A stretch of DNA of 64,000 bases from positions 26,628 through 90,627 of the forward strand of contig CAXIDF010000017.1 in NCBI GenBank assembly GCA_964022665.1. The letters are read 5' to 3'. The notes under the pieces are model-generated. The model worked only from the letters and a program-made list of their open reading frames with translations. It did not search any database and was not told where the DNA came from. The translations under genes and the position numbers were made by a program. Shown here in pieces: positions 7,701 to 16,998 of this stretch. This DNA is from Haliea sp964022665. Its GTDB lineage: Bacteria; Pseudomonadota; Gammaproteobacteria; Pseudomonadales; Halieaceae. Numbering within the stretch: position 1 is the stretch's first letter; every line of letters begins with the position of its first letter.

Positions 7701-9507
7701 TGAACTCCTGATGGTAGAGTTGCGCATACAGCCCACCCTGCGCGAGCAATTCCTCGTGCGTACCGGCCGCGACAATGCTGCCTGCATCCATAACCACGAT
7801 GCGATCGGCACGCTCGACCGTGGAGAGCCGGTGGGCGATCACAATACTCGTGCGGTTGCGCATGATGGTGTCCAGGGCGCGCTGGATACGGTGCTCCGAC
7901 TCGTTGTCCAGCGCCGAGGTCGCCTCATCCAGAATCAGCACCGGTGCGTCCTTGAGAATAGCGCGGGCGATTGCCAGCCGCTGCCGCTGGCCGCCGCTGA
8001 GGCCACCGCCATCGTCGCCCAGCTGCGTGTCCAGGCCGTGGGGCAAGCGTTCGATGAACTCCATGGCGTGTGCTGACTGGCAGGCCGCGATGACATCGTC
8101 GCGACTGGCGCCGGCCAGATCCCCATAGGCGACGTTGTTGAAGACGGTATCCTGAAACAGCGTGACATCCTGCGACACCATTGCCAGCTGACGCCGCAGG
8201 TTGGCCAGCTCGTAGTCGGCAATGGAAATGTTATCCAGTGTAATGTCGCCATTCTGCAGCGGATAGAAGCGCGCCAATAACTGTATCAGGGTACTTTTGC
8301 CGCTCCCGGAACGCCCCACCAGGGCGACCGCTTCTCCCGCGCGGATGTCCAGGTTCAGCGCGTTGAGCACCAGTTGGTTCGTGCCCGGGTAGCTGAAGCT
8401 CACATTGCGCAGGGCGATATCGCCAAGTGCGCGCGCTACGGTGTGCGTGCCGGTATCGAGTTCGTCCTCCAGGTCCAGCTGCGCGAAGATGTCCTCCGCC
8501 GCCGCCAGCCCGCGCTGAATAATGCTCTGAATGCTGCTGACCTGCCGAATGGGCTTGCCCAGCAAGCCGGCGGCCGTCAGAAAGGCGACCAGCGACCCGG
8601 CGCTGAACCCGCTCAAGATCTCCGGATTGAGCGCGAACCAGACCAGCGCCCCCAGGGCAATGGAGAGCATGGTCTGAATAACGGGCGTACTGAACGCGTC
8701 GACGAAGGCCAGTTTCAGGCTCTGGTTACGATTGTACTCGCTGGCCGCAGCAAAGCGGCTGCTCTGCTGCGCCTGACCGCCGAACAGGCGCACCTCCCGG
8801 TAGCCGCCGATGCTCTCGTTGGACACCTGGGTTACGTCCCCCATGGAGTCCTGTATGCGCCGGCTGTAGCGCCGGAAATGTTTGCCGACTACGCTCACCA
8901 CAAGGGCGATGCAGGGAGCCACCAGCATGAATATCAGGCTCAGGCGCCAGTTCAGGTAGAAAAGATAACCCAGCAGGCCGATGACCGTGAGGCCTTCCCC
9001 GACGACCACTTTCAGCGCCTTGGTCGCAGCGCCGGTGATCTGCTCCACGTTATAGGTGATTTTGGAAATCAGCACGCCCTGGCTGTTGCTGTCGTAATAA
9101 CTGCTGGGGGCCAGTTGCATCTTGTCAAAAAGCTCGAGGCGCAATTGGTGTATCAGATTGCGCGCCACGTGGTTCATGAAATAGTTGCCGGCGAAATAGC
9201 CCATGGAGCGGGTAAAAGCCAATACCACCATCGCGGCCGGCACACCGATACGGGCGAACTCCAGACGAGTCATGTCGCCTTCATCCAGAAGGGCATAGGC
9301 CGCGCGCGCCACCAGGCCAGAGTCCGCCTTGTCGGATTCGTTCAGCGAGTCCAGCAGGAATTGCATGAGGTCGGCCAACAGCACGTTGCCGGTGGAATAC
9401 AGTATGTAACCGGCAATGCTGAGCGCGAACAGGTACCAGTAGGGCAACACATAGGAGAGCAGACGACGGTACAACTGCCAGTCGCTGGTGCGCGGGCCCT
9501 CAGTCAC
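7693..9507 (-). CDS. msbA: Lipid A export ABC transporter/flippase
   Basis: A 604-residue fused ABC half-transporter: an N-terminal six-helix membrane domain (about residues 20-330), then a nucleotide-binding domain with Walker A GRSGSGKST (near 395), the signature LSGGQRQRLAIARA and Walker B PVLILDEATSALD. It flips lipid A-core across the inner membrane. Its position between exbD and lpxK, overlapping each by 8 bp, supports MsbA rather than a generic multidrug exporter. Confidence 0.93.
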   Translation of the reverse strand: MTEGPRTSDWQLYRRLLSYVLPYWYLFALSIAGYILYSTGNVLLADLMQFLLDSLNESDKADSGLVARAAYALLDEGDMTRLEFARIGVPAAMVVLAFTRSMGYFAGNYFMNHVARNLIHQLRLELFDKMQLAPSSYYDSNSQGVLISKITYNVEQITGAATKALKVVVGEGLTVIGLLGYLFYLNWRLSLIFMLVAPCIALVVSVVGKHFRRYSRRIQDSMGDVTQVSNESIGGYREVRLFGGQAQQSSRFAAASEYNRNQSLKLAFVDAFSTPVIQTMLSIALGALVWFALNPEILSGFSAGSLVAFLTAAGLLGKPIRQVSSIQSIIQRGLAAAEDIFAQLDLEDELDTGTHTVARALGDIALRNVSFSYPGTNQLVLNALNLDIRAGEAVALVGRSGSGKSTLIQLLARFYPLQNGDITLDNISIADYELANLRRQLAMVSQDVTLFQDTVFNNVAYGDLAGASRDDVIAACQSAHAMEFIERLPHGLDTQLGDDGGGLSGGQRQRLAIARAILKDAPVLILDEATSALDNESEHRIQRALDTIMRNRTSIVIAHRLSTVERADRIVVMDAGSIVAAGTHEELLAQGGLYAQLYHQEFSD

Positions 9508-9931
9508 CGGCGGCGGCCTCCGCGGGCAGGCGGGTACTGATATTCATGTGCACGAAGCCCATCTGCCCCGCCGCATCCATGGCCCGCACGACAGCCTGGT
9601 GTGCCGCCTGTGCATCAGCGGCGATAACCAGCGGCAATGTAGTGTCGCCGGCGGATACCTTGTAGATCGCCGCCTGCAGCGTGCGTACGCGGTTGTCGAC
9701 CAGTGGCTGTCCATTTACCCGGTAGCGCCCCTCCTCGTCCACCAGCACTTCCACCTGCTGCTCGACGACCTCCCGCGGCTCACCATTGGCTTCCGGCAGG
9801 TCCAGCGTGAGCTGCGTTTCCCGCGTGAACGTGGTGGACACCATGAAGAAGATCAGCAGCAGGAATACCACATCGATCAGGGGCGTGAGGTTTACCCCCA
9901 CTTCAGCGGCTTGCTGGCGGCGGAATTTCAA
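9500..9931 (-). CDS. exbD: ExbD/TolR-family biopolymer transport protein
   Basis: A 143-residue inner-membrane protein with a short cytoplasmic N-terminus, one membrane helix (about residues 18-36) carrying the conserved protonatable Asp20 in TPLIDVVFLLLIFF, and a periplasmic C-terminal domain. With ExbB it forms a proton-driven motor that energises outer-membrane processes. It starts with TTG at 9931, overlapping the exbB stop by 4 bp (TTGA). TonB is not encoded nearby, so its output partner is unknown. The same ExbB/ExbD pair lies beside lpxK in Pseudomonas. Confidence 0.9.
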   Translation of the reverse strand: MKFRRQQAAEVGVNLTPLIDVVFLLLIFFMVSTTFTRETQLTLDLPEANGEPREVVEQQVEVLVDEEGRYRVNGQPLVDNRVRTLQAAIYKVSAGDTTLPLVIAADAQAAHQAVVRAMDAAGQMGFVHMNISTRLPAEAAAGD

Positions 9932-10551
9932 GTGCGCTCGTCCCGCCGTTCATCGTTATGCAGGGCGTCCATGAGCTTGATCGTTTCCTGCTCGAGGCCG
10001 ACGACAATGGCGTCGATACGGCCGACGAAATAGCGGTGCATGACCAGTGCCGGAATTGCCACCGCCAGGCCAGCCGCGGTGGTAATCAGGGCTTCCGAAA
10101 TGCCGCCGGCAAGCGCGCTGGCATTGCCCGTACCCTGCGCCATGATCTGCGCAAAGACCTTGATCATGCCGACTACAGTGCCCAGTAACCCGAGCAACGG
10201 CGCCACGGCGGCAATGGTGCCCAATGTATTCAGATAGCGCTCCAGCTCATGCACAACGTGGCTCGCAGCATCCTGGATGCTCTCCTTCATCACATCGCGA
10301 CCGTGGCTGGCATTGGCGAGGCCGGCCGCAAGTATGCGCCCGAGCGGGGACGACTGTCGCAGGCTGCGCAGGCGGTGGGTGTCCAGCTCCCCCGCCTTGA
10401 GCTGTTTCCACACCGTGGCCAGCAGGTGCGGCGGCGCTATCTTCCTGGTATTCAGCGTGTACAGGCGTTCAACACAAATCGCCAGCGCGAGAATAGAACA
10501 GAGCAGAATCAGCATCATCAGCCAACCGCCCGCAGTTACAAGTTCCAGCAC
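9928..10551 (-). CDS. exbB: MotA/TolQ/ExbB-family proton channel protein
   Basis: A 207-residue protein with three membrane helices (about 8-28, 107-130 and 150-172) and the conserved TolQ/ExbB core LGTIAAVAPLLGLLGTVVGM followed by SEALITTAAGLAVAIPA. It is the stator partner of ExbD, with which it is translationally coupled. It starts with GTG at 10551, about 23 nt after the predicted transcription start of the promoter at 10581-10609. It heads the exbB-exbD-msbA-lpxK-kdsB-ptp-murB-uvrC-pgsA run. Confidence 0.9.
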   Translation of the reverse strand: MLELVTAGGWLMMLILLCSILALAICVERLYTLNTRKIAPPHLLATVWKQLKAGELDTHRLRSLRQSSPLGRILAAGLANASHGRDVMKESIQDAASHVVHELERYLNTLGTIAAVAPLLGLLGTVVGMIKVFAQIMAQGTGNASALAGGISEALITTAAGLAVAIPALVMHRYFVGRIDAIVVGLEQETIKLMDALHNDERRDERT

Positions 10552-10580
10552 AATACATATCCATTGCCCGTGTGGCCTGC

Positions 10581-10609
10581 ATTATACGCACAGGCCCGAG
10601 GCCTGCGAA
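10581..10609 (-). promoter_or_regulatory. Promoter of the exbB-exbD-msbA-lpxK operon with a palindromic spacer
   Basis: On the minus strand, a -10 TATAAT (10581-10586) and a -35 TTCGCA (10604-10609) are separated by 17 bp. The spacer contains a perfect dyad, CAGGCC-CGA-GGCCTG (10591-10605), whose edge touches the -35. It could be an operator or a hairpin at the end of comEC transcripts (comEC stops at 10617). There is no T-tract, so a classical terminator is unlikely. Confidence 0.65.
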
Positions 10610-10616
10610 ACTGCAG

Positions 10617-12914
10617 CTAGCGCTTCCAGTAGCGGGGCTGCAATGCCCGATGCTGTGACAATACGGGCGCCTTTGCGGGGTGCAGCACCCACTCCAGCGC
10701 GCCCGACTCGGCGGTACTGAACGTTGCAATGCCTGCCAAGCTATGTCGGTCGACCACCACGCGCGCCGGGTGGCCGAAATGGTTGGCGCGGGCATGGGTG
10801 AACACCACGTAGGCCGGCGCCACGTGCCGCAACCAGGCCCGGGAGGATGATGTGTGGCTGCCGTGATGCGCGGCCAGGGCAATATCACTGGCCAGGCTCG
10901 AGCGCCAGTAGCGAACCAGCGTTCTCTCGCGCTCAGCGCCGATATCCCCCGGCAACAACAGATCGATACCGGGGAGCTGGATGCGCAGCACACAGGAGCC
11001 ATCGTTCTTGTTGAGCTGCTCCCCTTCGGCGGGGGACAGCAGCTGAAACCGGACATCATCCCGCCAGCGCCATGCCGCACCCGCACGGCACACTTGCGCC
11101 CCCACCGCGTCGGCGAGGTCGGGCCCTGCCCACAGCGCTCCGGACACCCACCAGGACCGCAGGCTTTCAATGCCGGCACTGTGATCCCGGTCACCGTGGC
11201 TCACGATCAGCGTGTCCAGACGGGAAATACCGCGCTGCCGCAGCACCGGGATGACCGCACGCTGGGCGACCGGTACGCCACCCGGGGCACCACCGCCGGT
11301 ATCGTAAAGCAACGCACGTTGGCGGTCGTAAACGAGGACGGATGTTCCCTGCCCCACGTCCAGCACGAGCACATGCACCGCCTGTGGACTCGCCACCCGA
11401 TGGCTGGCAAAGGGCAACAGCAGCGGCAGCACCAGCGTGAACAGCAGTGTTCTGTGTGGCCAGCGCAACGGCATACACAGCAGCAGAAGCGCCACAACCG
11501 ACAGGCCAAGGGCCATGGGCGTTGTCACGACGTCACGGAAGATCGCCTGTGGATACTGCTCAGCCAGGGCTTGCGCAAGCGGCAGGAGCCGAGCAAGCGG
11601 CCAGGCTCCCAGCGCCCAAAGCGGTGTTGCCAGGTCGCTGCCCATCAGCGCAGCGACGCTACCCGCGAGCACCAGCGGCACGACGACCATGCCCACTAGT
11701 GGCACCAACAGGGCATTGCTCAGCGCCGCTATCAGGCTGGTTCCACCAAACCAGGCCCCGGCCAGCGGCAACATGGCCAGTGCCATGAATCCATGAGCCC
11801 CCAGCCAGCGGCTTCGACCAGACTGCCAAGCGCCGAACCAGAGCAAACACGCCACGGCCGTAAAGGACAGCCAGAAACCTGCTCCCAACACAGCAAGCGG
11901 GTTTACCGCCAACAACACCGCAGCTGCGAGCAGGAGATTGCGCCAGCTCAGCGCCGGTCGCCCGACCAAGGCGGCAAACAAAAGCGCAGCGAACATCAGC
12001 CAGGCGCGCGATGTCGCCAGGGTGAAGCCAGCCAACGCCGTGTACAGCGTCGCCAGCAACAGCGCCAACAGCGGTGGCAGTGCTCCGGTATTGCGATGCA
12101 TGCCGAATAACGCCAGCAGCCGGCAGAGGGCTGCGCCAAGCAGCAAGCCACAGGCCGCAACCATGCCTACATGCAGGCCTGAAATGACCAGCAGATGACT
12201 CACCCCGAACTGTTGAAACACGCGCCACACCGGCGTGGTGAGCCCATTGCGATCCGCCACCGCCAGCGCGCGCACCAGTGCTGCCTCCGGCCCACTACCG
12301 AGTGCGCTGCCAACCTGCTCGCTGATTCGCTGACGAACCCTGTGGTGCCGGTCACGGCCGCTGTGCTCGCCAAGGCGGTGCGCAGGCGCCGTGCTGCTCA
12401 CGCTGCCAACGGCATCGATGCCCGCTTCCGCGTACCCGCGTTGCCTGTTTGTACCGCCGGGGTTCTGCATACCCCAGGGTGTACGCAGGCGTACCAGCAA
12501 GCGCCAGTGCTCCCCCGGCTGCAGGGTGCGCCCACTGCTGTCGGTGAGCAGTAATCGCCGTGGACCGGCGCAGGGGCCGGTGCCCGCAGTCTCGCGAACA
12601 AACTCGAAACGCTGCCACTGGCGTCCCTCTGGCTGCAAAAACACGTGTGGTAAGCCTGCAACACGACCCTCAACCCAGGTTGGAGTGCGCTCACAAGCCA
12701 CCGGCAGACGCTTGGCCAACAATGACTGTGCTGCGCAGAGTCCAACGGCTATGCCCAGCAACAGAGCTCCAGCCGTGCGCGTCAGCTGCGCCCCGCCCTG
12801 CCAGCTGAACAGGGCGAGCCCGGCAAATACCAGGGTGAGCCACACCGGACCGGGAGAGGGCATAAGGGAGCAGAGCATGACGCCGGCGATAAACGCCACC
12901 AGCTGCGCAGGCAT
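10617..12914 (-). CDS. comEC: DNA internalization protein ComEC/Rec2
   Basis: A 765-residue polytopic inner-membrane channel for single-stranded DNA uptake. It has an N-terminal hydrophobic and DUF4131-type region, a central competence domain (GVSHLLVISGLHVGMVAACG), and a C-terminal metallo-beta-lactamase-like domain with LDVGQGTSVLV, SHGDRDHSAG and AAHHGSHTSSS. The metal-ligand motifs look intact, so DNA-degrading activity is plausible. No other competence gene is nearby; the comEC-exbB adjacency is shared with Pseudomonas. Confidence 0.93.
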   Translation of the reverse strand: MPAQLVAFIAGVMLCSLMPSPGPVWLTLVFAGLALFSWQGGAQLTRTAGALLLGIAVGLCAAQSLLAKRLPVACERTPTWVEGRVAGLPHVFLQPEGRQWQRFEFVRETAGTGPCAGPRRLLLTDSSGRTLQPGEHWRLLVRLRTPWGMQNPGGTNRQRGYAEAGIDAVGSVSSTAPAHRLGEHSGRDRHHRVRQRISEQVGSALGSGPEAALVRALAVADRNGLTTPVWRVFQQFGVSHLLVISGLHVGMVAACGLLLGAALCRLLALFGMHRNTGALPPLLALLLATLYTALAGFTLATSRAWLMFAALLFAALVGRPALSWRNLLLAAAVLLAVNPLAVLGAGFWLSFTAVACLLWFGAWQSGRSRWLGAHGFMALAMLPLAGAWFGGTSLIAALSNALLVPLVGMVVVPLVLAGSVAALMGSDLATPLWALGAWPLARLLPLAQALAEQYPQAIFRDVVTTPMALGLSVVALLLLCMPLRWPHRTLLFTLVLPLLLPFASHRVASPQAVHVLVLDVGQGTSVLVYDRQRALLYDTGGGAPGGVPVAQRAVIPVLRQRGISRLDTLIVSHGDRDHSAGIESLRSWWVSGALWAGPDLADAVGAQVCRAGAAWRWRDDVRFQLLSPAEGEQLNKNDGSCVLRIQLPGIDLLLPGDIGAERERTLVRYWRSSLASDIALAAHHGSHTSSSRAWLRHVAPAYVVFTHARANHFGHPARVVVDRHSLAGIATFSTAESGALEWVLHPAKAPVLSQHRALQPRYWKR

Positions 12915-13033
12915 CAGTGGTTTAGCAGACTGTTTGCCGCCATAATACGGGCCTGACAGTTACCGTGGTTAAGTCATTCCACTCAAACACGGCCTAGCCG
13001 CTCCATACACATCAAAGCCAGCCAGATTTCCAC

Positions 13034-13642
13034 ATGCCCCGAAAGACCCTCAAACAGTGGCTGCCCTCGCCCACCCGCATACGTCGCATCGACAGCTTGC
13101 GTGTGCTGGGCGACTGGATCTACCAGCCCAACCTGTGGCACATCAACCGCTTTTCCGCGTCGATGGCCTTTTTCGTGGGTGTATTCGTCGCGTTCCTACC
13201 CATTCCCGGGCAAATGCTGGTGGCCGCCGTACTCGCGGTGTTGTTGCGCTGCAACCTGCCCATGTCCGTGGCGCTGGTGTGGATCACCAACCCGGTCACC
13301 ATGCCCGCGATGTTCTATCTGTCCTACCGGGTGGGCGCTCTGTTAATAGATGCGCCAGTCCACGTACTGGAGTTCGAGCTCAGCGCGGCCTGGATCACCG
13401 ACCGTATCGAAATGATCTGGAAGCCGTTACTGGTGGGCAGCCTGTTATCGGGGCTGTTGTTCGGTTCTCTGGGCTATACGGCGGTCAGCCTGCTGTGGCG
13501 CTGGCGAGTGGGCCACCACTGGCGCAAGCGCCAGGCGCGAAGGGCGCAGCGTATTACACACGCTCCTGGTGAAGAATCTGGGCGGGCGCAAGACGAGCCG
13601 CACGGCGCGCCGGATACAGCGCGGCCAGAACGCAAAGACTGA
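13034..13642 (+). CDS. DUF2062 membrane protein
   Basis: A 202-residue protein typical of DUF2062: N-terminal MPRKTLKQWLPSPTRIRRI, then NRFSASMAFFVGVFVAFLPIPGQ (split here across the first membrane segment), WITNPVTMPAMFYLSYRVG, and a C-terminal membrane segment. A charged, probably disordered tail of about 40 residues follows. The function of the family is unknown. Its last 89 bp overlap the convergent lolE gene, so the tail is probably the less conserved part. No clear ribosome-binding site precedes the ATG. Confidence 0.85.
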   Translation: MPRKTLKQWLPSPTRIRRIDSLRVLGDWIYQPNLWHINRFSASMAFFVGVFVAFLPIPGQMLVAAVLAVLLRCNLPMSVALVWITNPVTMPAMFYLSYRVGALLIDAPVHVLEFELSAAWITDRIEMIWKPLLVGSLLSGLLFGSLGYTAVSLLWRWRVGHHWRKRQARRAQRITHAPGEESGRAQDEPHGAPDTARPERKD

Positions 13643-14789
13643 ACGCCACCAGCGACACCCAGAGTACATCCGACACGAGTATTTCCACCGGCAGGAAAGA
13701 CACCGGGTAAACATCGGTGCTGAGAAAGCGAATGCCCAGCACATGCTCCAGCCCCGCCACCAGTTGCGGAATGCCCAGGCTCAGCAAGACGCCAAATACA
13801 CTGCCGAGCACCGCGCCCAGCACGCCGATCATGGCTCCCTGGAGGAGAAAGATACCTGTAATGTCGGTGCCGGAGGCACCCAGGGTGCGAAGAATCGCGA
13901 TATCGCCCTGCTTGTCGAAGACCACCAGCACCAGCGACGACACCACGTTGAAGGCCGCCACGCCGATAATAGAGAACAGCAGGATGCTCACCAGATCGCG
14001 AGAGAGCTGTATGGCGGAATACAGGTTGCCGTGCGTCATCATCCAGTTGGTGGTGTAGTAGCCCGGTGGCAAGTCCGCCAACAGCGACCAGCCCAGACTG
14101 TGAACGTTGAATAGATCATCAACCCGCAACTGCATTCCGCTCACGGCCCCTGCCAGCCCCGCCAACTCGGATGCCAACTCCAGGCTGATCACCGCGGCGG
14201 ACTCGTCCAGCTCAGTACCGGTGGCAAACAGGCCGAGCAAGGTGACAGCAGCAAACCGGGTTGCCGCAGGGTTGCTGCTATCGCTGCCGGGAACGATCAG
14301 GGTGAGTGAATCCCCCGGTTTTGCATCGAGGCGGGCCGCCAGGCCGCTGCCCAACAGCAGCCCGCTTGAGGCCTCGTTGAAGCGCTGTTGCAGCGCCGGG
14401 TCGAGTGCGGCGAGCAGTCCGTCAGCCTGCGCGGGCGGCAGCCCCATACCAATCCCGGTTTCGATATCCCGCCCGCGCACGAACAGGGCATCAAACTGGA
14501 CAAAGGGCTGCACTGACTGCACCTCCGGGCGCGCCGCCAGTGCGCTGGCGACCGGCTGCCAATCCACCAGCGGGTCTGTGCCATACACGGTGATGTGGGG
14601 CACCAGTGCAAGAATCCGTTCGCGCATCTCCTTGTCGAAACCATTCATCACCGACAGCACGGCAACCAGCAGGCCGATCGCCAGAATCAGCCCCAGTGCC
14701 GACAGAGACGCCAGAAACGTCGACAGGTAGCCGCGCCCGAAGGCGAAACTGTAGCGCAGGGCGATACGCCCCTGATCACGCAGGCGCAC
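13554..14789 (-). CDS. lolE: Lipoprotein-releasing ABC transporter permease LolE
   Basis: A 411-residue permease of the FtsX/MacB type: one N-terminal helix (about 20-48), a large periplasmic domain, and three C-terminal helices. The region AIGLLVAVLSVMNGFDKEM is characteristic of LolC/LolE. With LolC and LolD it extracts outer-membrane lipoproteins from the inner membrane for LolA. It is last in the lolC-lolD-lolE operon, overlapping lolD by 14 bp. The LolE/LolC assignment rests on gene order and could be swapped. Confidence 0.9.
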   Translation of the reverse strand: MRLRDQGRIALRYSFAFGRGYLSTFLASLSALGLILAIGLLVAVLSVMNGFDKEMRERILALVPHITVYGTDPLVDWQPVASALAARPEVQSVQPFVQFDALFVRGRDIETGIGMGLPPAQADGLLAALDPALQQRFNEASSGLLLGSGLAARLDAKPGDSLTLIVPGSDSSNPAATRFAAVTLLGLFATGTELDESAAVISLELASELAGLAGAVSGMQLRVDDLFNVHSLGWSLLADLPPGYYTTNWMMTHGNLYSAIQLSRDLVSILLFSIIGVAAFNVVSSLVLVVFDKQGDIAILRTLGASGTDITGIFLLQGAMIGVLGAVLGSVFGVLLSLGIPQLVAGLEHVLGIRFLSTDVYPVSFLPVEILVSDVLWVSLVAFSLCVLAALYPARRAARLAPAQILHQERV

Positions 14790-15471
14790 GGGCCTGCTCC
14801 AGCAGCGCGCCCTGGCGCAGCTCCAGCGTGCGGTCCATGCGCTGTGCTATGCGCGGGTCATGCGTAACCACAATAAAGCCGGTGCTAGCCGCACTCAGGG
14901 AATCAATCAGTGCCAGCACCTGTTCGGCGGACTCCGGGTCCAGGTTCCCGGTCGGCTCGTCCATCAGCACACAGTCGGGCTGGGTGACCAGCGCCCGTGC
15001 AATGGCGACACGCTGGCGCTCGCCGCCCGACAACTCCCCCGGGCGGTGCTGCAGACGGTGCTGCATGCCGACCTGCGCCAGAACCGCCTCCGCAGACTGC
15101 CAGGCGCTGCGCCGCCCCGCCCCGCCGATCAACAGCGGCATGGCGACGTTTTCGCGCGCGTCGAACTCCGGCAGCAGATGGTGAAACTGATAGACAAAGC
15201 CCAGGTGCTGATTGCGCCAGCGGCAGAGCGCGCGCTCGCCCAGCGCTGCCAGGTCCTGACCGCGAATCATTACCCGCCCCCGTGTTGGCGTGTCCAGCCC
15301 ACCCAAAAGATTCAGCAGGGTCGACTTGCCGGAACCTGATGCGCCCACGATGGCGATTTTTTCGCCGTCGCGCAGCGCCAGCTCCACGCCATTGAGTACC
15401 TGGACCTCACGGCTGCCATCCCGGTACACCCGGCCCAACTGTTCGCAGCGCAATACTAGTGCGTCACTCAT
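14776..15471 (-). CDS. lolD: Lipoprotein-releasing ABC transporter ATPase LolD
   Basis: A 231-residue cytoplasmic ATPase: Walker A GASGSGKSTLLNLLGGLD, the signature LSGGERQRVAIARAL, Walker B VLMDEPTGNLD, and the H-loop VVTHD. It is the power subunit of LolCDE. It overlaps lolC by 8 bp and lolE by 14 bp, so the three are translated as a coupled set. Confidence 0.95.
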   Translation of the reverse strand: MSDALVLRCEQLGRVYRDGSREVQVLNGVELALRDGEKIAIVGASGSGKSTLLNLLGGLDTPTRGRVMIRGQDLAALGERALCRWRNQHLGFVYQFHHLLPEFDARENVAMPLLIGGAGRRSAWQSAEAVLAQVGMQHRLQHRPGELSGGERQRVAIARALVTQPDCVLMDEPTGNLDPESAEQVLALIDSLSAASTGFIVVTHDPRIAQRMDRTLELRQGALLEQARAPA

Positions 15472-16678
15472 AACGCAGCACCTCGGCGGGCGCGATGCGC
15501 GAAGCCCGCCAGGCAGGATAGACGCTCGCCAGCAGGCTCAACAGCAGCGAGGCCACAATCACCGCCGCTACATCCTGGCCCTGCAGGCGAGCCGGTAGTT
15601 CACTGATGAAATACACTGAAGGATCGAACAGCTTGACGCCAAACCACTGCTCCAGCGTAGCCGTCAGGCGCGCGATGTGGCTCGCCAGCACCACGCCCAG
15701 CACGGCGCCCACGCCTATGCCGGTGCAAGCCAGCCCCAGGCCATGGGCCAGAAAAATCGCCATGATTTCCCCCGAGCGCGCGCCCATTGTGCGCAGCACC
15801 GCGATATCGCCGCGCTTTTCCGCTACGGCCATCACCAATGTGGACACGATATTGAACGCCGCCACGGCAACGACACTGAGCAACAGCAGACCCACCATGA
15901 TTTTCTCCATTTTCACCGCGCGAAACAGGCTACCCTGGGTTTGCGTCCAGTCGCGGACCTGCACACCGGGTGGCAAGCCAGCCGCCAGCTCTGCGAGCTG
16001 ATGCGGTGCCGTCATCAGGTCGGCGGTGCGCAGCTGCAAGCCATCGACCGTGTCACCGGCGCCGAACAGCCGCTGGCCAGTCGCCAGGGAAACATAGGCC
16101 TGATAGCTATCGGGCTGGGCATTGACGGCAAACAGGCCGACTACCTGTAAACGCTTGCTGCGCGGGAACGTGCCCAGTGGCGTCACCGTAAGGCTCGGCA
16201 AGGTCACTTCGAGGCTATCACCCGGGGCAACGCCCAGTCCGCGCGCCAGAGCCGCACCCAGCACAATGCTGAAAGGCTGCTGCTCAAGTTCAGCCAGCGT
16301 CCCTGCCACCATGGCGTCACCAACGCCAGACACCCCGGCCTGACGTTCAACATCGATTGCGGTGAGATTGGCGCCGCGTGCTGTGCCGCGGCTCGCGAGA
16401 ATAACCTTGTCCGCCAGATAGGGCGCGACCGCAAGCACATCCGGTTGCGCGGCCAGTTGGCCTGCAAGCTTTGTCCAGCCGTCAACACGCCCTTCCTGTG
16501 CTACCACAAACCCGTGGGGCACCAGGGCAAGAATGCGCTCGCGCAGCTCGCCGGCAAAGCCGTTCATTATGGAAAGCACGGTAATCAGGCTGGCCACACC
16601 CAACACCATGCCCAGCATGGATACCGTGGCGATAACACTGGCAAAGCGATTGCGCCGGCGGCTGAAGCTGTAGCGCAA
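15464..16678 (-). CDS. lolC: Lipoprotein-releasing ABC transporter permease LolC
   Basis: A 404-residue paralogue of the adjacent LolE with the same layout (helix, periplasmic domain, three helices) and the motif LITVLSIMNGFAGELRERIL. The start is uncertain. The TTG at 16678 begins at LRYSFSRRR, but homologues carry an upstream (F)IGLRY segment. Here the in-frame codons upstream spell LHYAIFVGLRY back to a TGA, with no ATG, GTG or TTG among them; CTG is the only near-start. The natural N-terminus may use a non-standard codon. Confidence 0.88.
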   Translation of the reverse strand: MRYSFSRRRNRFASVIATVSMLGMVLGVASLITVLSIMNGFAGELRERILALVPHGFVVAQEGRVDGWTKLAGQLAAQPDVLAVAPYLADKVILASRGTARGANLTAIDVERQAGVSGVGDAMVAGTLAELEQQPFSIVLGAALARGLGVAPGDSLEVTLPSLTVTPLGTFPRSKRLQVVGLFAVNAQPDSYQAYVSLATGQRLFGAGDTVDGLQLRTADLMTAPHQLAELAAGLPPGVQVRDWTQTQGSLFRAVKMEKIMVGLLLLSVVAVAAFNIVSTLVMAVAEKRGDIAVLRTMGARSGEIMAIFLAHGLGLACTGIGVGAVLGVVLASHIARLTATLEQWFGVKLFDPSVYFISELPARLQGQDVAAVIVASLLLSLLASVYPAWRASRIAPAEVLRYE

Positions 16679-16734
16679 GCCGACGAAAATAGCGTAGTGA
16701 AGGCCCAGGGGAGTTACCTGCGGGGGTGTCGGTG

Positions 16735-16974
16735 TCAGCGATCAGCCGGATAGAAACGCGGATCGGTGTCCTCGTCGCCTGTTTTGCCGTTACGTGTTTC
16801 CTTTTCACAGCGGCCGGGGTCGCCGCCACAGATGTCGCAGGCGGTGTCGAAACCCAGGGCGCCCATGCCGCCGCAGGACCCCTTAATGGGCCCACGGCCC
16901 ATGATCACACCCACGGCCATGATACCCATGACGATCGCCATGAAGACAGCTGCCAGCAGAAATTCGATCATCAC
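16735..16974 (-). CDS. nqrM: Na+-NQR maturation factor NqrM
   Basis: A 79-residue protein with an N-terminal membrane helix (about 4-26) and four cysteines, Cys34, Cys46, Cys49 and Cys56 (GSCGG, ACDICGG, GRCEKE), the hallmark of NqrM (DUF539). NqrM is needed to deliver the iron held between NqrD and NqrE. It lies 24 bp after apbE at the end of the nqr run and is probably co-transcribed with apbE. Confidence 0.92.
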   Translation of the reverse strand: MMIEFLLAAVFMAIVMGIMAVGVIMGRGPIKGSCGGMGALGFDTACDICGGDPGRCEKETRNGKTGDEDTDPRFYPADR

Positions 16975-16998
16975 TTCATTCCTCGCGGCCCGTGGCCG

